From: Rhodocaloribacter sp964552015
GTDB lineage: Bacteria > Bacteroidota > Rhodothermia > Rhodothermales > ISCAR-4553
Reading direction: 5' to 3'
NCBI GenBank assembly: GCA_964552015.1
Contig: CAZKFR010000011.1
Coordinates: 8,552-72,551, forward strand
Length of the DNA: 64,000 nt
Made by a program: the position numbers and the translations under genes. The notes below the pieces were generated by a model. That model was not told where the DNA came from and searched no databases. It saw only the letters and a program-made list of their open reading frames with translations. This document shows positions 39,347 to 49,356 of this stretch, one piece after another; the first letter of the stretch is position 1, and each line of letters starts with the position of its first letter.

Positions 39347-42300
39347 TCAGCGTGTCCCCGGGGCCGCGGCGGCGCGTTCCGTCTCGACGATGACGGCCGG
39401 GATGGCCTTCGCACGCACCAGCTCGTTGAAGGCCGGCACGTCGGTCGTCAGCACCGTGTCCAGCCGGGCCAGTTCGGCGTCGATCTGCGCCGTCAGCTCG
39501 GCCTTGACGGCGTAGGCCTGGTCGGTGGGCCGGTAGTCGCCGGCGGCCACGGTCGAGGCCAGCGCAGCCAGCTTGTTGTTGAGCCGGATGGGGAAGTTGA
39601 GCGGGTCCTGCCGGCTCTGGTTCTTCGTCTGGTACAGGGCTTCCTCGATGGCGGTGAGCTTCTCGTTGAGGGCCCTGGCGGCCTGCTTGATCTCGTCGGA
39701 CCCTTCCCGCTCGCCCAGGCGGCGCGTGATGGCCTGCGTCTGCTCGCGCACGTCCCGGATGCGTTTGATGGCGCGGTGCGTCTCGCTGAGCTTGTCGCGG
39801 ATCTCGATCAGGAAGGCGAACTGGGCCTGCAGGTCCTCCAGCGTGGACGAGGAGCGGGGGTCCTTCTTGATCTCGAAGGGCACGGTCATCGAGTCGCTGC
39901 CGACGATGAGGCGGGCCTGATAGCGGCCGGGCGCGGCGCGGGGGCCGCGTACGCTGCCGGCCCACATGATCAGCCCCGGGAACGACTCGGCATCCTCATA
40001 CCGCATGTCCCACGAGAAGGCGTTGGCGCCCTCGGCCACGGCCAGCCGGGCGCCCCGGTCCTTCGGCGTGAAGGTGCGGATCAGGTTGCCGTCTTCCTCC
40101 AGGATCTTCAGGCGGACGGCGTTGCTGTCCGGCGCGTCTTTGAAGTAGTAGCGGAAGGTGACCGCACTGCGACCGCCGAGGCGGTAGGTGGGACGGGGTG
40201 TGAAGAGCCAGAAGGCGCTGCCCGCCACCTCATCGCTGAGCTGGTGCAGCGGCGTCACGTCGTCGATGATCCAGAAGGAGCGGCCCTGCGTGGCCACGAT
40301 CAGGTCGTCATCCTTCCAGTCCAGGTCCGTGATCGGGACGACGGGCAGGTTGAGCTGGAACGGTTTCCAGTGGGCGCCGTCGTCGAAGGAGATGTACATG
40401 CCGCTCTCGGTGCCGGCGTAGAGGAGGCCGCGCCGCTTCGGGTCGGGCTGGATGGCCCGCGTGAAGTGCTGCGGGTCGATGCCGTCGACGATCTTCGTCC
40501 ACGTCTGGCCGTAGTCGGTGGTCTTGTAGAGGTAGGGGCGGAAGTCGTCCGACTTGTACATAGTGGCGGCCACGTAGAGGCCGCCGGGCTCGAACGGGTG
40601 GGCGACGATGTCGTTGATCTGGATCCACTCGGGCATGATCCGGGCCGGCGGCGTGACGTTCGTCCACGTCTGCCCGCCGTCGCGGGTGATGTGGATCAGC
40701 CCGTCGTCCGAGCCGGTCCAGATGACGTTCGGGTCGAAGTTGCTCTCGGCCACGGTGAAGATGGTGGCATAGTACTCGACGCCGGTGTTGTCCTTCGTGA
40801 TGGGGCCGCCCGAGGGGCCGAGCTTCGAGGAGTCCGCCCGCGTCAGGTCGGGGCTGATCATCTCCCAGGACTGCCCGTCGTTGGTGGTTTTGAAGAGGTG
40901 GTTGCCCGCGGCAAAGACGGTGTTGGGATGGTGCTTCGAGTAGAGGATGGGGAAGTTCCACTGGAAGCGGTACTTCATGCCTTCGGCGCCGTGGCCCATG
41001 GGGTTGTCCGGCCACACGGTGACGATGCGCCGCTCGTCGGTGCGGTGGTTGACGCGCTCGAGGTAGCCGCCGTAGGAGCCGCCGAAGACGATGTCGGGGT
41101 CCTCGGGGTTGGGGGCGAGCCAGCCGCTCTCGCCGCCGGCGGTGGGCTCCCAGTCGCGTTCGTTGCGGCCGTCGGAGGTGTGCAGGATGCGGACGGTGGA
41201 GTTGTCCTGCTGGGCCCCGTAGATGCGGTAGGGGAAGTGGTTGTCGGTCGTGACGCGGTAGAACTGGGCGGTAGGCTGGTTGTAGTAGGTGGACCACGTC
41301 CGGCCGCCGTCGAAGGTGACCTGGGCGCCGCCGTCGTCGCCGATGATCATGTAGTCCGGCTGGTCCGGGTTGATCCAGAGGTCGTGGTGGTCGCCGTGGG
41401 GGGTGCGGATGCTCTCGTACGTTTTGCCGCCGTCCTTCGAGCGCCAGAACTGCACGTTGAGGACGTAGACCTGGTCGGCGTTCTTCGGGTCGGCGTAGAT
41501 GCGGGTGTAGTACCAGGCCCGCTGGCGCAGGTTACGGTCGTCGTTGATGCGGGTCCAGGTCTCGCCGCCGTCGTCGGAGCGGAAGACGCCGCCCTCCCGG
41601 GCCTCGACGATGGCCCAGACGCGGTTCGGGTTGGCGGGCGAGACGGTCACGCCGATGATGCCGAGCGTGCCTTCGGGCAGGCCGTTCTTCTTGCCCGTCA
41701 GCTCGGTCCAGGTGTCGCCGCCGTCGGTGGACTTCCACAGGGCCGAGCCTTCGCCGCCGCTCTCCAGGCTGTAGGGCGTGCGCCGGACGCGCCAGGTGGT
41801 GGCGTAGAGGATGCGCGGGTTCGAGGGGTCCAGGATGAGGTCCACCGCGCCGGCGTGTTCGTTCACGTAGAGGATCTTCTCCCAGGTCCGGCCGCCGTCC
41901 TTCGAGCGGAAGACGCCGCGCTGCTCGTTCGGGCCGAAGAGGTGCCCGAGGGCGGCCACGTAGACCAGGTCGGGGTTGCGCGGGTGGATGCGGATGCGCG
42001 GGATGTGGCGCGTATCCTCCAGGCCGATGAACGTCCACGTCTTGCCGGCATCGACCGACTTCCACATCCCGTAGCCGTGGGAGACGTTGCCGCGCACGGT
42101 CTTCTCACCGCCGCCGACATAGATCACGTTCGGGTCCCACTCGCTCACGGCCACGGCCCCGATGGAGCCACCGAAGAAGCCGTCCGAGATGTTTTCCCAG
42201 GACTGGCCGCCGTCGGTCGTCTTCCAGACGCCGCCGCCGGTGCCGCCGAAGTAGTAGGTGAAGGGCTGGCCGGGTACGCCGGCCACGGCCGCGCTGCGCC

Positions 42301-42445
42301 CGCCCCGGTAGGGGCCGAGGCTCCGGTATTCGAGCGACCGGTAGAGGGCTTCGTCGTAGTCCTGCGCGTGCGTGGCGGGCAGGAAGAAAAGGCCGAGGAG
42401 GGTCGTGCCGAGCAGACCCGCGAGCAGGCGGAGCGTCTGGCGCAT
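39347..42445 (-). CDS. Secreted BNR/sortilin-like beta-propeller protein (paralogue 1)
   Basis: 1032 residues with a signal peptide (ending ATHAQ). Roughly 11 Asp-box motifs of the form S-x-DGG-x-TW are scattered through the first 750 residues (for example KTTDGGQSW, RSKDGGRTW, ITRDGGQTW), giving one or two beta-propellers like those in sialidases and VPS10/sortilin. Asp-boxes alone do not prove glycosidase activity and no catalytic set is evident. The C-terminal part (about 780-1030) contains an Ig-like segment and a coiled coil. A related gene lies at 55058-58237. Confidence 0.82.
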   Translation of the reverse strand: MRQTLRLLAGLLGTTLLGLFFLPATHAQDYDEALYRSLEYRSLGPYRGGRSAAVAGVPGQPFTYYFGGTGGGVWKTTDGGQSWENISDGFFGGSIGAVAVSEWDPNVIYVGGGEKTVRGNVSHGYGMWKSVDAGKTWTFIGLEDTRHIPRIRIHPRNPDLVYVAALGHLFGPNEQRGVFRSKDGGRTWEKILYVNEHAGAVDLILDPSNPRILYATTWRVRRTPYSLESGGEGSALWKSTDGGDTWTELTGKKNGLPEGTLGIIGVTVSPANPNRVWAIVEAREGGVFRSDDGGETWTRINDDRNLRQRAWYYTRIYADPKNADQVYVLNVQFWRSKDGGKTYESIRTPHGDHHDLWINPDQPDYMIIGDDGGAQVTFDGGRTWSTYYNQPTAQFYRVTTDNHFPYRIYGAQQDNSTVRILHTSDGRNERDWEPTAGGESGWLAPNPEDPDIVFGGSYGGYLERVNHRTDERRIVTVWPDNPMGHGAEGMKYRFQWNFPILYSKHHPNTVFAAGNHLFKTTNDGQSWEMISPDLTRADSSKLGPSGGPITKDNTGVEYYATIFTVAESNFDPNVIWTGSDDGLIHITRDGGQTWTNVTPPARIMPEWIQINDIVAHPFEPGGLYVAATMYKSDDFRPYLYKTTDYGQTWTKIVDGIDPQHFTRAIQPDPKRRGLLYAGTESGMYISFDDGAHWKPFQLNLPVVPITDLDWKDDDLIVATQGRSFWIIDDVTPLHQLSDEVAGSAFWLFTPRPTYRLGGRSAVTFRYYFKDAPDSNAVRLKILEEDGNLIRTFTPKDRGARLAVAEGANAFSWDMRYEDAESFPGLIMWAGSVRGPRAAPGRYQARLIVGSDSMTVPFEIKKDPRSSSTLEDLQAQFAFLIEIRDKLSETHRAIKRIRDVREQTQAITRRLGEREGSDEIKQAARALNEKLTAIEEALYQTKNQSRQDPLNFPIRLNNKLAALASTVAAGDYRPTDQAYAVKAELTAQIDAELARLDTVLTTDVPAFNELVRAKAIPAVIVETERAAAAPGTR

Positions 42446-42559
42446 GATGGGATGCCTGGATCGATGCGGGGGAAACAGGCCGGTAAACGGCTTCCGTGAT
42501 ATTACCCAACGCGCCAGAGAGAAGCAAAGGAAGGCGGCCCGGGTGGATGTGGGGAGGCG

Positions 42560-44044
42560 TCAGGCCGATGTGGATGGCACGCCCGTGTTGCCAGCCGGCG
42601 CGGGGCGGTCGGTATGGAGCGGGAAGGTGACGCAGGCGCGGGTGCCTCCGCCGGGACGAGGGGCCACGGTGAGGCAGCCGCCGTGCAGACGGACGACCCG
42701 TTCCGCCAGGGGGAGGCCGAGACCGCTGCCGGGTGTGTCCGGCGGGGCGGCACGGAAGAACGGGCGCATCACGTCGGGCAGGGCCGTCTCCGGAATGCCG
42801 GGGCCGGTGTCTGCGACGCACAGGAGAGCCCGGTCCCCCTGCCGCCGCACCGATACGCTCACCTGGCCGGCCTCGGTGTACTTGGCGGCATTGTCCATCA
42901 GGTTGTGTACGACCCGTTCGAGCAGGTCGGGCTGCCCGTACACGGTGACGGCGTCGTCGAGGGTGAGCTCCAGCGCGATGCCCTTCGCGTTGAGGACCGG
43001 CTCGAACGTGGCGGCGACGCGGGCCGCCAGGGCGCCCAGGTCCACCGGTTGCCGGGGCAGGACCTGGTGTTCGCGGTCGAGGCGGGCCATCGTGAGGAGG
43101 TTGCGCACGAGCGCCGTCAGATGGGTCAGTTCATGGCGGAGCGTGATCAGGGTCTGCCGGTACGCCTCGGGCGAGCGTTCGCGGCGCAGGGCCACGTCGA
43201 TGTTACCCTGCAGGATGGCCAGCGGGGTCTGCAGTTCGTGCGCCGCATGGGCCGTGAAGCGCCGCATTTCCGCGAAGGCGGCCTCGAGGCGGTCCAGGAG
43301 GACGTTCAGCGTCTGGGCGAGCCGGGCCGTCTCGCGGTCGGCGTCCTCCGGCACCGGGATGCGGCGGCTCAGGTCGGCGGCGCTGAGGTCGGCGGTGGCG
43401 GTGGTGATGGCCGCCAGGGGGCGCAGCACGCGCCGGGCGGAAGCTCGGAGCAGCAGGGCGAGCACCAGCCACAGCGCGCCCAGCCCCAGCGTCAGCCCCA
43501 GCGCCAGGTCGCGAAGCAGGTCGTCGAGGCCCGGGTCGTAGCGTCCCATCTGCAGGTAGGCCCGCAGCCGGCCCCGGCTGTCGCGCAGGGGAACGACTTC
43601 GAAGTAAAGGCGATGGGGGCCGAGGGTGAGCCGGTGCAACGGGGCGAACGAGGGCGTCTCGCGGGGAGGAAGGGGCAACAGGTCTGCGGGATAGATGGCG
43701 TTTTCGAAATCGTCCAGGTTGGCTGTGGCGTAGCGCAACGTACCGTCCGGGGAGAAGATCTGGACGAAGAACGGGTCGATGCGGGCGTCGGCAAAGCGAT
43801 GGTGGGGTTCGTACCAGGCGTAACGGCTCACGTCCAGGCTGTCCTCCGGGGTGAGGATGTGGGAGGCGATCTCGCGGGCCTCGCGCAGGAGCAGGTCGCG
43901 GTGATAGCGGTTGAGCCAGGCCGAGGCCGCGAACCAGGCGAGCACGCCCAGCACGACGAACGTCACGGCCAGCACCGAGCCGACCGTCAGGAGGAGGCGC
44001 TGCTGGAAGGAGCGGCGCGGGGTGGAATCAGGGGGTGTCGTCAT
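42560..44044 (-). CDS. Sensor histidine kinase, OmpR-partner type
   Basis: 494 residues: an N-terminal membrane helix (about 20-40), a periplasmic sensor of about 140 residues, a second helix (about 180-200), a HAMP-like linker, HisKA with AHAAHELQTPLAI, and HATPase with HNLMDNAAKY, ADTGPGIP and GSGLGLPLAE. Its start overlaps the regulator stop by 17 bases. The pair is divergent from a CzcA-type efflux operon, so the signal is probably a metal ion. Periplasmic His residues (EPHHRF) could take part; that is inference. Confidence 0.92.
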   Translation of the reverse strand: MTTPPDSTPRRSFQQRLLLTVGSVLAVTFVVLGVLAWFAASAWLNRYHRDLLLREAREIASHILTPEDSLDVSRYAWYEPHHRFADARIDPFFVQIFSPDGTLRYATANLDDFENAIYPADLLPLPPRETPSFAPLHRLTLGPHRLYFEVVPLRDSRGRLRAYLQMGRYDPGLDDLLRDLALGLTLGLGALWLVLALLLRASARRVLRPLAAITTATADLSAADLSRRIPVPEDADRETARLAQTLNVLLDRLEAAFAEMRRFTAHAAHELQTPLAILQGNIDVALRRERSPEAYRQTLITLRHELTHLTALVRNLLTMARLDREHQVLPRQPVDLGALAARVAATFEPVLNAKGIALELTLDDAVTVYGQPDLLERVVHNLMDNAAKYTEAGQVSVSVRRQGDRALLCVADTGPGIPETALPDVMRPFFRAAPPDTPGSGLGLPLAERVVRLHGGCLTVAPRPGGGTRACVTFPLHTDRPAPAGNTGVPSTSA

Positions 44045-44738
44045 GGGGTGAGGCGGAAGCGGGGACGTACCGGTAGCCGAGGCCGCGGACCGTCTGGAGG
44101 CGGTCCGGGCAGCCGGCCTCGTGCAATTTGCGGCGGACGTAACCGACGTAGACGTCGATCAGGTTGGTGCCGCGGTCAAAGTCGTAGCCCCACACGTCCC
44201 GGTGGATCTGGTCGCGTGAGAGCACCTGCCCGGGGCGAGCGAGGAAATAGGCCAGCAGGTCGAATTCGCGCGGGGTCAGGTCGAGCGGCCGGCCGCCAAC
44301 GGTGCAGGTGCGTGCGGTCAGGTCGAGCCGGAGGGGCCCGTCGGTCGGTACGGGGGCCGGGGTGGCGGTGCGGGCTCGGCGGAGCAGGGCCTCCACGCGC
44401 GCCAGCAGTTCCTCGAAGGCAAACGGTTTGGGCAGGTAGTCGTCGGCGCCCGAGCGCAGGCCGCGCACGCGGTCCTCGACGGCGTCCAGGGCCGTCAGCA
44501 TCAGGATGGGGAGGGCCGGGTGGTGCAGGCGCAGGCGGCGGCACACCTCGACACCGTCCAGGTCGGGCAGGCGGACGTCCAGCAGCACCGCGTCGAAGGG
44601 TTCCCGGCTCACGGCCTCGAGGGCGGGCAGGCCCCGGTCCACCCAGCGAACACGATAGCCTTCCTCCTCGAGCCCGGCCAGCAGGAAGGCCGCCATGCGG
44701 GGTTCGTCTTCTATGAGAAGCAGGCGGGGCGCAGGCAT
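44028..44738 (-). CDS. OmpR/PhoB-family response regulator
   Basis: 236 residues from the ATG at 44738 (a GTG two codons earlier is possible). The receiver domain has LLIEDE, the phospho-acceptor Asp in VRLPDLDG and the conserved Lys in YLPKPF. The winged-helix output domain includes LTPREFDLLAYFL and the recognition region VDVYVGYVRRKLHE. It overlaps the kinase by 17 bases. The divergent region upstream holds four 11-bp direct repeats, the expected binding pattern for this family. Confidence 0.95.
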   Translation of the reverse strand: MPAPRLLLIEDEPRMAAFLLAGLEEEGYRVRWVDRGLPALEAVSREPFDAVLLDVRLPDLDGVEVCRRLRLHHPALPILMLTALDAVEDRVRGLRSGADDYLPKPFAFEELLARVEALLRRARTATPAPVPTDGPLRLDLTARTCTVGGRPLDLTPREFDLLAYFLARPGQVLSRDQIHRDVWGYDFDRGTNLIDVYVGYVRRKLHEAGCPDRLQTVRGLGYRYVPASASPHDDTP

Positions 44739-44831
44739 GGGCACGAGCGGACGTCTTCCGGCATGACGTGGACGGTACCTCTACGAGGCCCGTGAGGCCG
44801 GGGATCCGGGCGGTTGCCGGCTCCTGCCGCG

Positions 44832-44875
44832 TTCTCATGGTCTTCTCACCGCCCTCTCATCGTCCTCTCATGTAC
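44832..44875. promoter_or_regulatory. Four tandem 11-bp direct repeats, probable response-regulator operator
   Basis: Repeats begin at 44832, 44843, 44854 and 44865, each close to YTCTCAYSGYC. The exact 11-bp period, one helical turn, matches PhoB/OmpR-family sites, where tandem half-sites bind a head-to-tail dimer. The block lies between the divergent response regulator and the RND efflux operon. Confidence 0.65.
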
Positions 44876-44930
44876 CGGGCCGGGCGATGACGTATCCTGA
44901 CCCTGCCTTCATGGACAACGACCGTCTCCC

Positions 44931-46151
44931 ATGCGACCGACCCTGTTTCCTCCCTGTCTCCGCAGGCCTCTTCGCCGGGCGCCCGGCCTGTTGCTGGTGC
45001 TGTTGCTCGCCGGTTGCGGCGGCGACGGGGGCCGGCAGACACCGCCCCCCGAGGTGGGCGTGCCGCCGTCGCTGCGCGAGGACGCCGGGCCGCCGGTGCA
45101 GGTGGTGCGCCTGGACGAGCGGCAGGCCGCCGAGCTGTCCGTGCGGACGGCCCGCGTCCGGGCGGCGCTGGCGCCCTACACGCTGAGCCTGCCGGGCGAG
45201 GTGCTGCCCGCGCCCGACCACTATGCCGTCGTGAGTGCGCCCATCAGCGGCCGGGTGGCCCGCATCTACGCGCACGAGGGCGAGGCCGTCCGGCCGGGGC
45301 AGGTGCTCCTCGAGCTCGAGAGCCTCGAATTCGCCAACCTGGCGGCGGACTACCTGCAGGCACGGGCCGATGCGACCTACCTGGAGGAGCGGGTGGCCCG
45401 CCTGCGCACCCTCGTCGAGAAGCAGATCAGCCCGCGCAGCACGCTGGATAAGGCCGAGGCGGACCTGGCCCGCGCCCGCGCCGGCGTCGGCGCCGCCTAC
45501 GCCCGGCTGAAGGCCCTGGGCCTGAGCGATGCCACCATCGAGGGCTGGAGCAGCACCGACCGGGAGCGGCCCCTGCTGCCCGTCACCGCGCCCATCGGCG
45601 GCGTTATCGACCAGCACCGGGTGGACCTGGGGCGCTCCGTCACGGCCTACGACGAGATGCTCACCCTCATCGACCCGGCCCGGGTGCTGGTGCGCGGGTT
45701 CGTCCCGCCCGAGGAGGCCGCCTTCGTGCAGGTGGGCGACACGGTCGAGGTCGGGCTGCGTTCGGCGTCGGCCCATCCGCTCACCGGCCGCATCGCCACG
45801 ATCAACCCGGCCCTCGACGAGGCCAACCGCGCCGTCGTGGTCAACGCCCTGATGCCGACGCGGGAGGGCTGGCCCCGGCCGGGGCAGACCGTCAACCTCC
45901 GCATCCGCACCGGCACGCCGCGTCCGGTCATCGCCGTGCCGCTGGCCGCCGTGACGTACGACGGCGAGCAGCCCGTCGTCTTCGTCCGCACCGCGCCCGC
46001 CACGTTCGAGAAGCGGCCCATCACCCTCGAGCGCATCGGCCCCGAGGAGGCCGTCGTCACCGCCGGCCTGGCCGACGGCGAGGAGGTGGCCGTCTCCCAG
46101 GTCTTCAGCCTCAAGGCCCTCAGTCGCTTCGAACAGTACGCGGAAGAATAA
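44931..46151 (+). CDS. Periplasmic adaptor (membrane fusion protein) of a CzcA-type RND efflux pump, lipoprotein
   Basis: 406 residues. The signal peptide ends in a lipobox (LLLAGC), so it is membrane-anchored by lipid. The barrel-sandwich/lipoyl region includes SAPISGRVARIYAHEGEAVRPG, followed by an alpha-helical hairpin (about 140-190), a second lipoyl half (VTAPIGGVIDQHRVDLG) and beta-barrel and membrane-proximal domains. The overall form is CusB/CzcB-like. No Met-rich or CXXC metal motif is obvious. It is first in the operon, 17 bases before the pump. Confidence 0.92.
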   Translation: MRPTLFPPCLRRPLRRAPGLLLVLLLAGCGGDGGRQTPPPEVGVPPSLREDAGPPVQVVRLDERQAAELSVRTARVRAALAPYTLSLPGEVLPAPDHYAVVSAPISGRVARIYAHEGEAVRPGQVLLELESLEFANLAADYLQARADATYLEERVARLRTLVEKQISPRSTLDKAEADLARARAGVGAAYARLKALGLSDATIEGWSSTDRERPLLPVTAPIGGVIDQHRVDLGRSVTAYDEMLTLIDPARVLVRGFVPPEEAAFVQVGDTVEVGLRSASAHPLTGRIATINPALDEANRAVVVNALMPTREGWPRPGQTVNLRIRTGTPRPVIAVPLAAVTYDGEQPVVFVRTAPATFEKRPITLERIGPEEAVVTAGLADGEEVAVSQVFSLKALSRFEQYAEE

Positions 46152-46168
46152 CCCCGGCCCCGACCGCC

Positions 46169-49100
46169 ATGCTCAACCGCCTCATCGACTTCAGCCTGCG
46201 ACAGAAGTTCGTCGCCCTCTCGCTGGTGCTGCTCATGGCCGTCGGCGGCGTGTTCGCCCTGCTGCGCCTGCCCATCAACTCGCTGCCGGACGTGACGCCG
46301 GTGCAGGTGCTCGTCATCACGAAGGCCGGGCGCTACTCGCCCTACGACGTCGAGCGCCTCGTCAGCTTCCCCATCGAGACGGCCATGAACGGCCTGCCCG
46401 ACGTGAAGGAGGTGCGTTCCATCTCGCAGTTCGGCCTCTCGGCCGTGACGGTCGAGTTCGAGGAGGGGACGGACATCTACTTCGCCCGGCAGATGGTCAG
46501 CCAGCGCCTGCAGAGCGTGACGGGCGACCTGCCCGAGGGCGTCGACCCGCCGCAGCTCGGGCCCATCTCCACCGCCCTCGGCGAGATCTACCAGTACGTG
46601 GTGCGCGGCGAGGGCTACTCGCTGACGCAGCTGCGCGAGATCCAGGACTGGCTCATCGCCCCGCAGCTCAAGACCGTCCCGGGCGTGACGGAGATCAACT
46701 CGTTCGGCGGCTTCGTCAAGCAGTACGACGTGGTGGTGGCGCCGGGGCGGCTGCGGGCCTACGGGCTGAGCCTAGGCCAGGTGATGGACGCCATCGCGCA
46801 GAACAACAGCGTCTCGGGCGGCAACTACCTGGAGCACAACCGCGAGCAGTACATCATCCGCGGCTTCGGGCTGATCCGCAACCTGTCCGACATCGAGAAC
46901 GTGGTGGTGACGAAGCTCGGCAACCGCCCCATCTACGTGCGTGACGTGGCCGAGGTGCGGCCCGGGCGGCAGCTCCGCCAGGGCGCCGTCACGCAGGACG
47001 GGCAGGGCGAGGTCGTCACCGGCATCGTGATGATGCTTCGCGGCGGCAACGGGCGCGAGGTCATCGCCGCCATCGAGGACAAGATCGCCGAGGTCGAGCG
47101 TGGCCTGCCCGAGGGCGTGCGCATCGAGAAGTTCTACGACCAGAGCGACCTGATCGAGCGGACGACGCACACGCTGCGGACGAACCTGATCGAGGGCGGC
47201 TTCCTGGTCATCGCCGTGCTGCTGCTGATGCTGGGCGAGATCACCGGGGCGCTCATCGTGGCCTCGGTCATCCCGCTTTCGATGCTCTTCGCCTTCATCG
47301 GCATGCGCGAGTTTGGGCTGGCGGCCAACCTGATGAGTCTGGGCGCCATCGACTTCGGGATGGTGGTGGACGGCTCGGTGGTGATGATCGAGAACATGGT
47401 GCACCGGCTGCAGGAGGACCGCGGGCGGCGGCCGGTGGTGCAGGTGCTCCGGCAGGCCGGGCACGAGGTGGCCCGCCCCATCTTCTTCGGCGTGCTCATC
47501 ATCCTGATGGTCTACGTCCCGATTGCCACATTCCGGGGGATGGAAGGCATCCTGTTCCGCCCGATGGCGATCACCGTCGCCACGGCCGTGCTGGGGTCGC
47601 TGATCCTGGCGCTCGTCTACGTGCCCGCCGTGGCGGCGCTGGCGTTCCGGCGGGGCGTGAAGGTGCGCCGCAACGTCGTCATGGAATGGATGCAGCCGCG
47701 TTACCGCCGCTTCCTGGAGAAGAACCTGGAGCGGAAGGGCCGCACGTTCCTGATCGCCGGGGCGTTCCTGGCCGGGGCGCTGGCGCTGCTGCCCTTCCTC
47801 GGCACCGAGTTCCTGCCGGAGCTGGACGAGGGTTCCATCCTGATCGAACAGGTGCGCATGCCGAGCGTGACGCTGGAGGAGTCCGTCGAGAACGCCAACT
47901 GGCTGGCCGGGCAGCTCAAGGCGCACATCCCCGAGATCGAGACGGTCGTGCCCAAGACGGGCCGCTCGGACCTGGCCAACGACTGGATGGGGGTGCACCA
48001 GACGGACGTGTGGGTCGTCCTCAAGCCGCGCGACGCCTGGCGGCCGGGCATGACGAAGGAGCGCATCATCGAGCAGATCCGGCCCTACCTGGAGACGGAG
48101 CCGGGGCTGGCCTACAACTTCACGCAGCCCATCGCCATGCGCGTGGACGAGCTGACGAGCGGCGTCAAGAGCGACGTGGCCGTCAAGCTCTTCGGCGAGG
48201 ACCTGGCCGTGATGCAGCGCGTGGCCGAGGACATTGCCCGGCTGCTGCCGTCGCTGCCCGGCACGGACAACTTCTACGTGGAGCAGACCGCCGGCCAGCC
48301 CTATCTGAACATCGAGATCGACCGCGAGGCGGTGGCCGCCTTCGGGCTCAACGTGGCGGACGTGCAGCAGATCATCGAGGCCGGCATCGGCGGGGTGCCC
48401 GTCAGCCAGGTCTTCGAGGGGCAGCGCCGCTTCGACATCGTGGTGCGCTTCCCCGAGGAGCTCCGCGACACGTTCCGCGACCTGATGGACGTGCCGGTGC
48501 AGCTCCCCGACGGGGGCACGGTGCCGCTGGCCCGCCTGGCCCGCATCACCGCCGAGGAAGGCCCGCGCGAGATCGCCCGTGAGAACGGCTGGCGCCGCAC
48601 CGTGGTGGGTATCAACCTGGCCGGCATCGACATCGGCACGTACGTGGCCAACCTGCAGCGGGCCATCGAGGAACAGGTGACGATCCCGCCGGGCACGTTC
48701 ATCACCTACGGCGGGTCGTTCGAGGACCAGCAGCGGGCCATGCGGCACCTGCTCGTGGTCGTCCCGCTGGCGCTGTTCATCATCCTGGGCCTGCTCTACC
48801 TGATGTTCGGGCAGATGCGCTACGCCTGGATGATCTTCCTCTCGCTGCCCTTCGCGCTCACCGGCGGCATCTTCCTGCTGTGGCTGCGCGGCCTCTACCT
48901 CTCCGTCTCGGCCAGCGTCGGGTTCGTGGCGCTCTTCGGCGTGGCGGTGCTCAACGGCGTGGTGATGGTGGCGCACCTGAACAACCTGCGCCGCCGCGGG
49001 CTCGGCGTGCGCGAGGCCACGATCCAGGGGGCCACGGACCGCCTGCGGCCGGTGCTGATGACGGCGCTCGTGGCCAGCCTGGGCTTCGTCCCGATGGCCT

Positions 49101-49321
49101 TCAACACGGGCCCCGGCTCGGAGGTGCAGCGGCCCCTGGCCACCGTCGTCATCGGCGGCCTCATCACGGCCACGCTGCTGACGCTGCGCGTGCTGCCGAC
49201 CGTCTACAACTGGCTCGAACGCGACGACCGCATCCCCGGCGGCCCGGACCCCTTCTCCGGCGACGGCGTCGCTCCCGAACCGGCCGACGCCGTGGCCGGA
49301 GCGGAGGTCCGATCTGCATAA
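46169..49321 (+). CDS. CzcA-type heavy-metal RND efflux pump
   Basis: 1050 residues, HME-RND proton antiporter of the inner membrane with about 12 helices and two large periplasmic loops. The start MLNRLIDFSLRQKFVALSLV and LPDVTPVQVLVITK are typical. In the fourth helix the three acids used for proton/metal transport in CzcA are all present (Asp395, Asp401, Glu408, in IDFGMVVDGSVVMIEN); CusA lacks the first, so divalent cations (Zn, Co, Ni or Cd) fit better than copper. The TolC partner lies four genes downstream. Confidence 0.95.
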   Translation: MLNRLIDFSLRQKFVALSLVLLMAVGGVFALLRLPINSLPDVTPVQVLVITKAGRYSPYDVERLVSFPIETAMNGLPDVKEVRSISQFGLSAVTVEFEEGTDIYFARQMVSQRLQSVTGDLPEGVDPPQLGPISTALGEIYQYVVRGEGYSLTQLREIQDWLIAPQLKTVPGVTEINSFGGFVKQYDVVVAPGRLRAYGLSLGQVMDAIAQNNSVSGGNYLEHNREQYIIRGFGLIRNLSDIENVVVTKLGNRPIYVRDVAEVRPGRQLRQGAVTQDGQGEVVTGIVMMLRGGNGREVIAAIEDKIAEVERGLPEGVRIEKFYDQSDLIERTTHTLRTNLIEGGFLVIAVLLLMLGEITGALIVASVIPLSMLFAFIGMREFGLAANLMSLGAIDFGMVVDGSVVMIENMVHRLQEDRGRRPVVQVLRQAGHEVARPIFFGVLIILMVYVPIATFRGMEGILFRPMAITVATAVLGSLILALVYVPAVAALAFRRGVKVRRNVVMEWMQPRYRRFLEKNLERKGRTFLIAGAFLAGALALLPFLGTEFLPELDEGSILIEQVRMPSVTLEESVENANWLAGQLKAHIPEIETVVPKTGRSDLANDWMGVHQTDVWVVLKPRDAWRPGMTKERIIEQIRPYLETEPGLAYNFTQPIAMRVDELTSGVKSDVAVKLFGEDLAVMQRVAEDIARLLPSLPGTDNFYVEQTAGQPYLNIEIDREAVAAFGLNVADVQQIIEAGIGGVPVSQVFEGQRRFDIVVRFPEELRDTFRDLMDVPVQLPDGGTVPLARLARITAEEGPREIARENGWRRTVVGINLAGIDIGTYVANLQRAIEEQVTIPPGTFITYGGSFEDQQRAMRHLLVVVPLALFIILGLLYLMFGQMRYAWMIFLSLPFALTGGIFLLWLRGLYLSVSASVGFVALFGVAVLNGVVMVAHLNNLRRRGLGVREATIQGATDRLRPVLMTALVASLGFVPMAFNTGPGSEVQRPLATVVIGGLITATLLTLRVLPTVYNWLERDDRIPGGPDPFSGDGVAPEPADAVAGAEVRSA

Positions 49322-49356
49322 ACCGTTCGTTCACAAACCAATCCTGGAGGTGTGTT

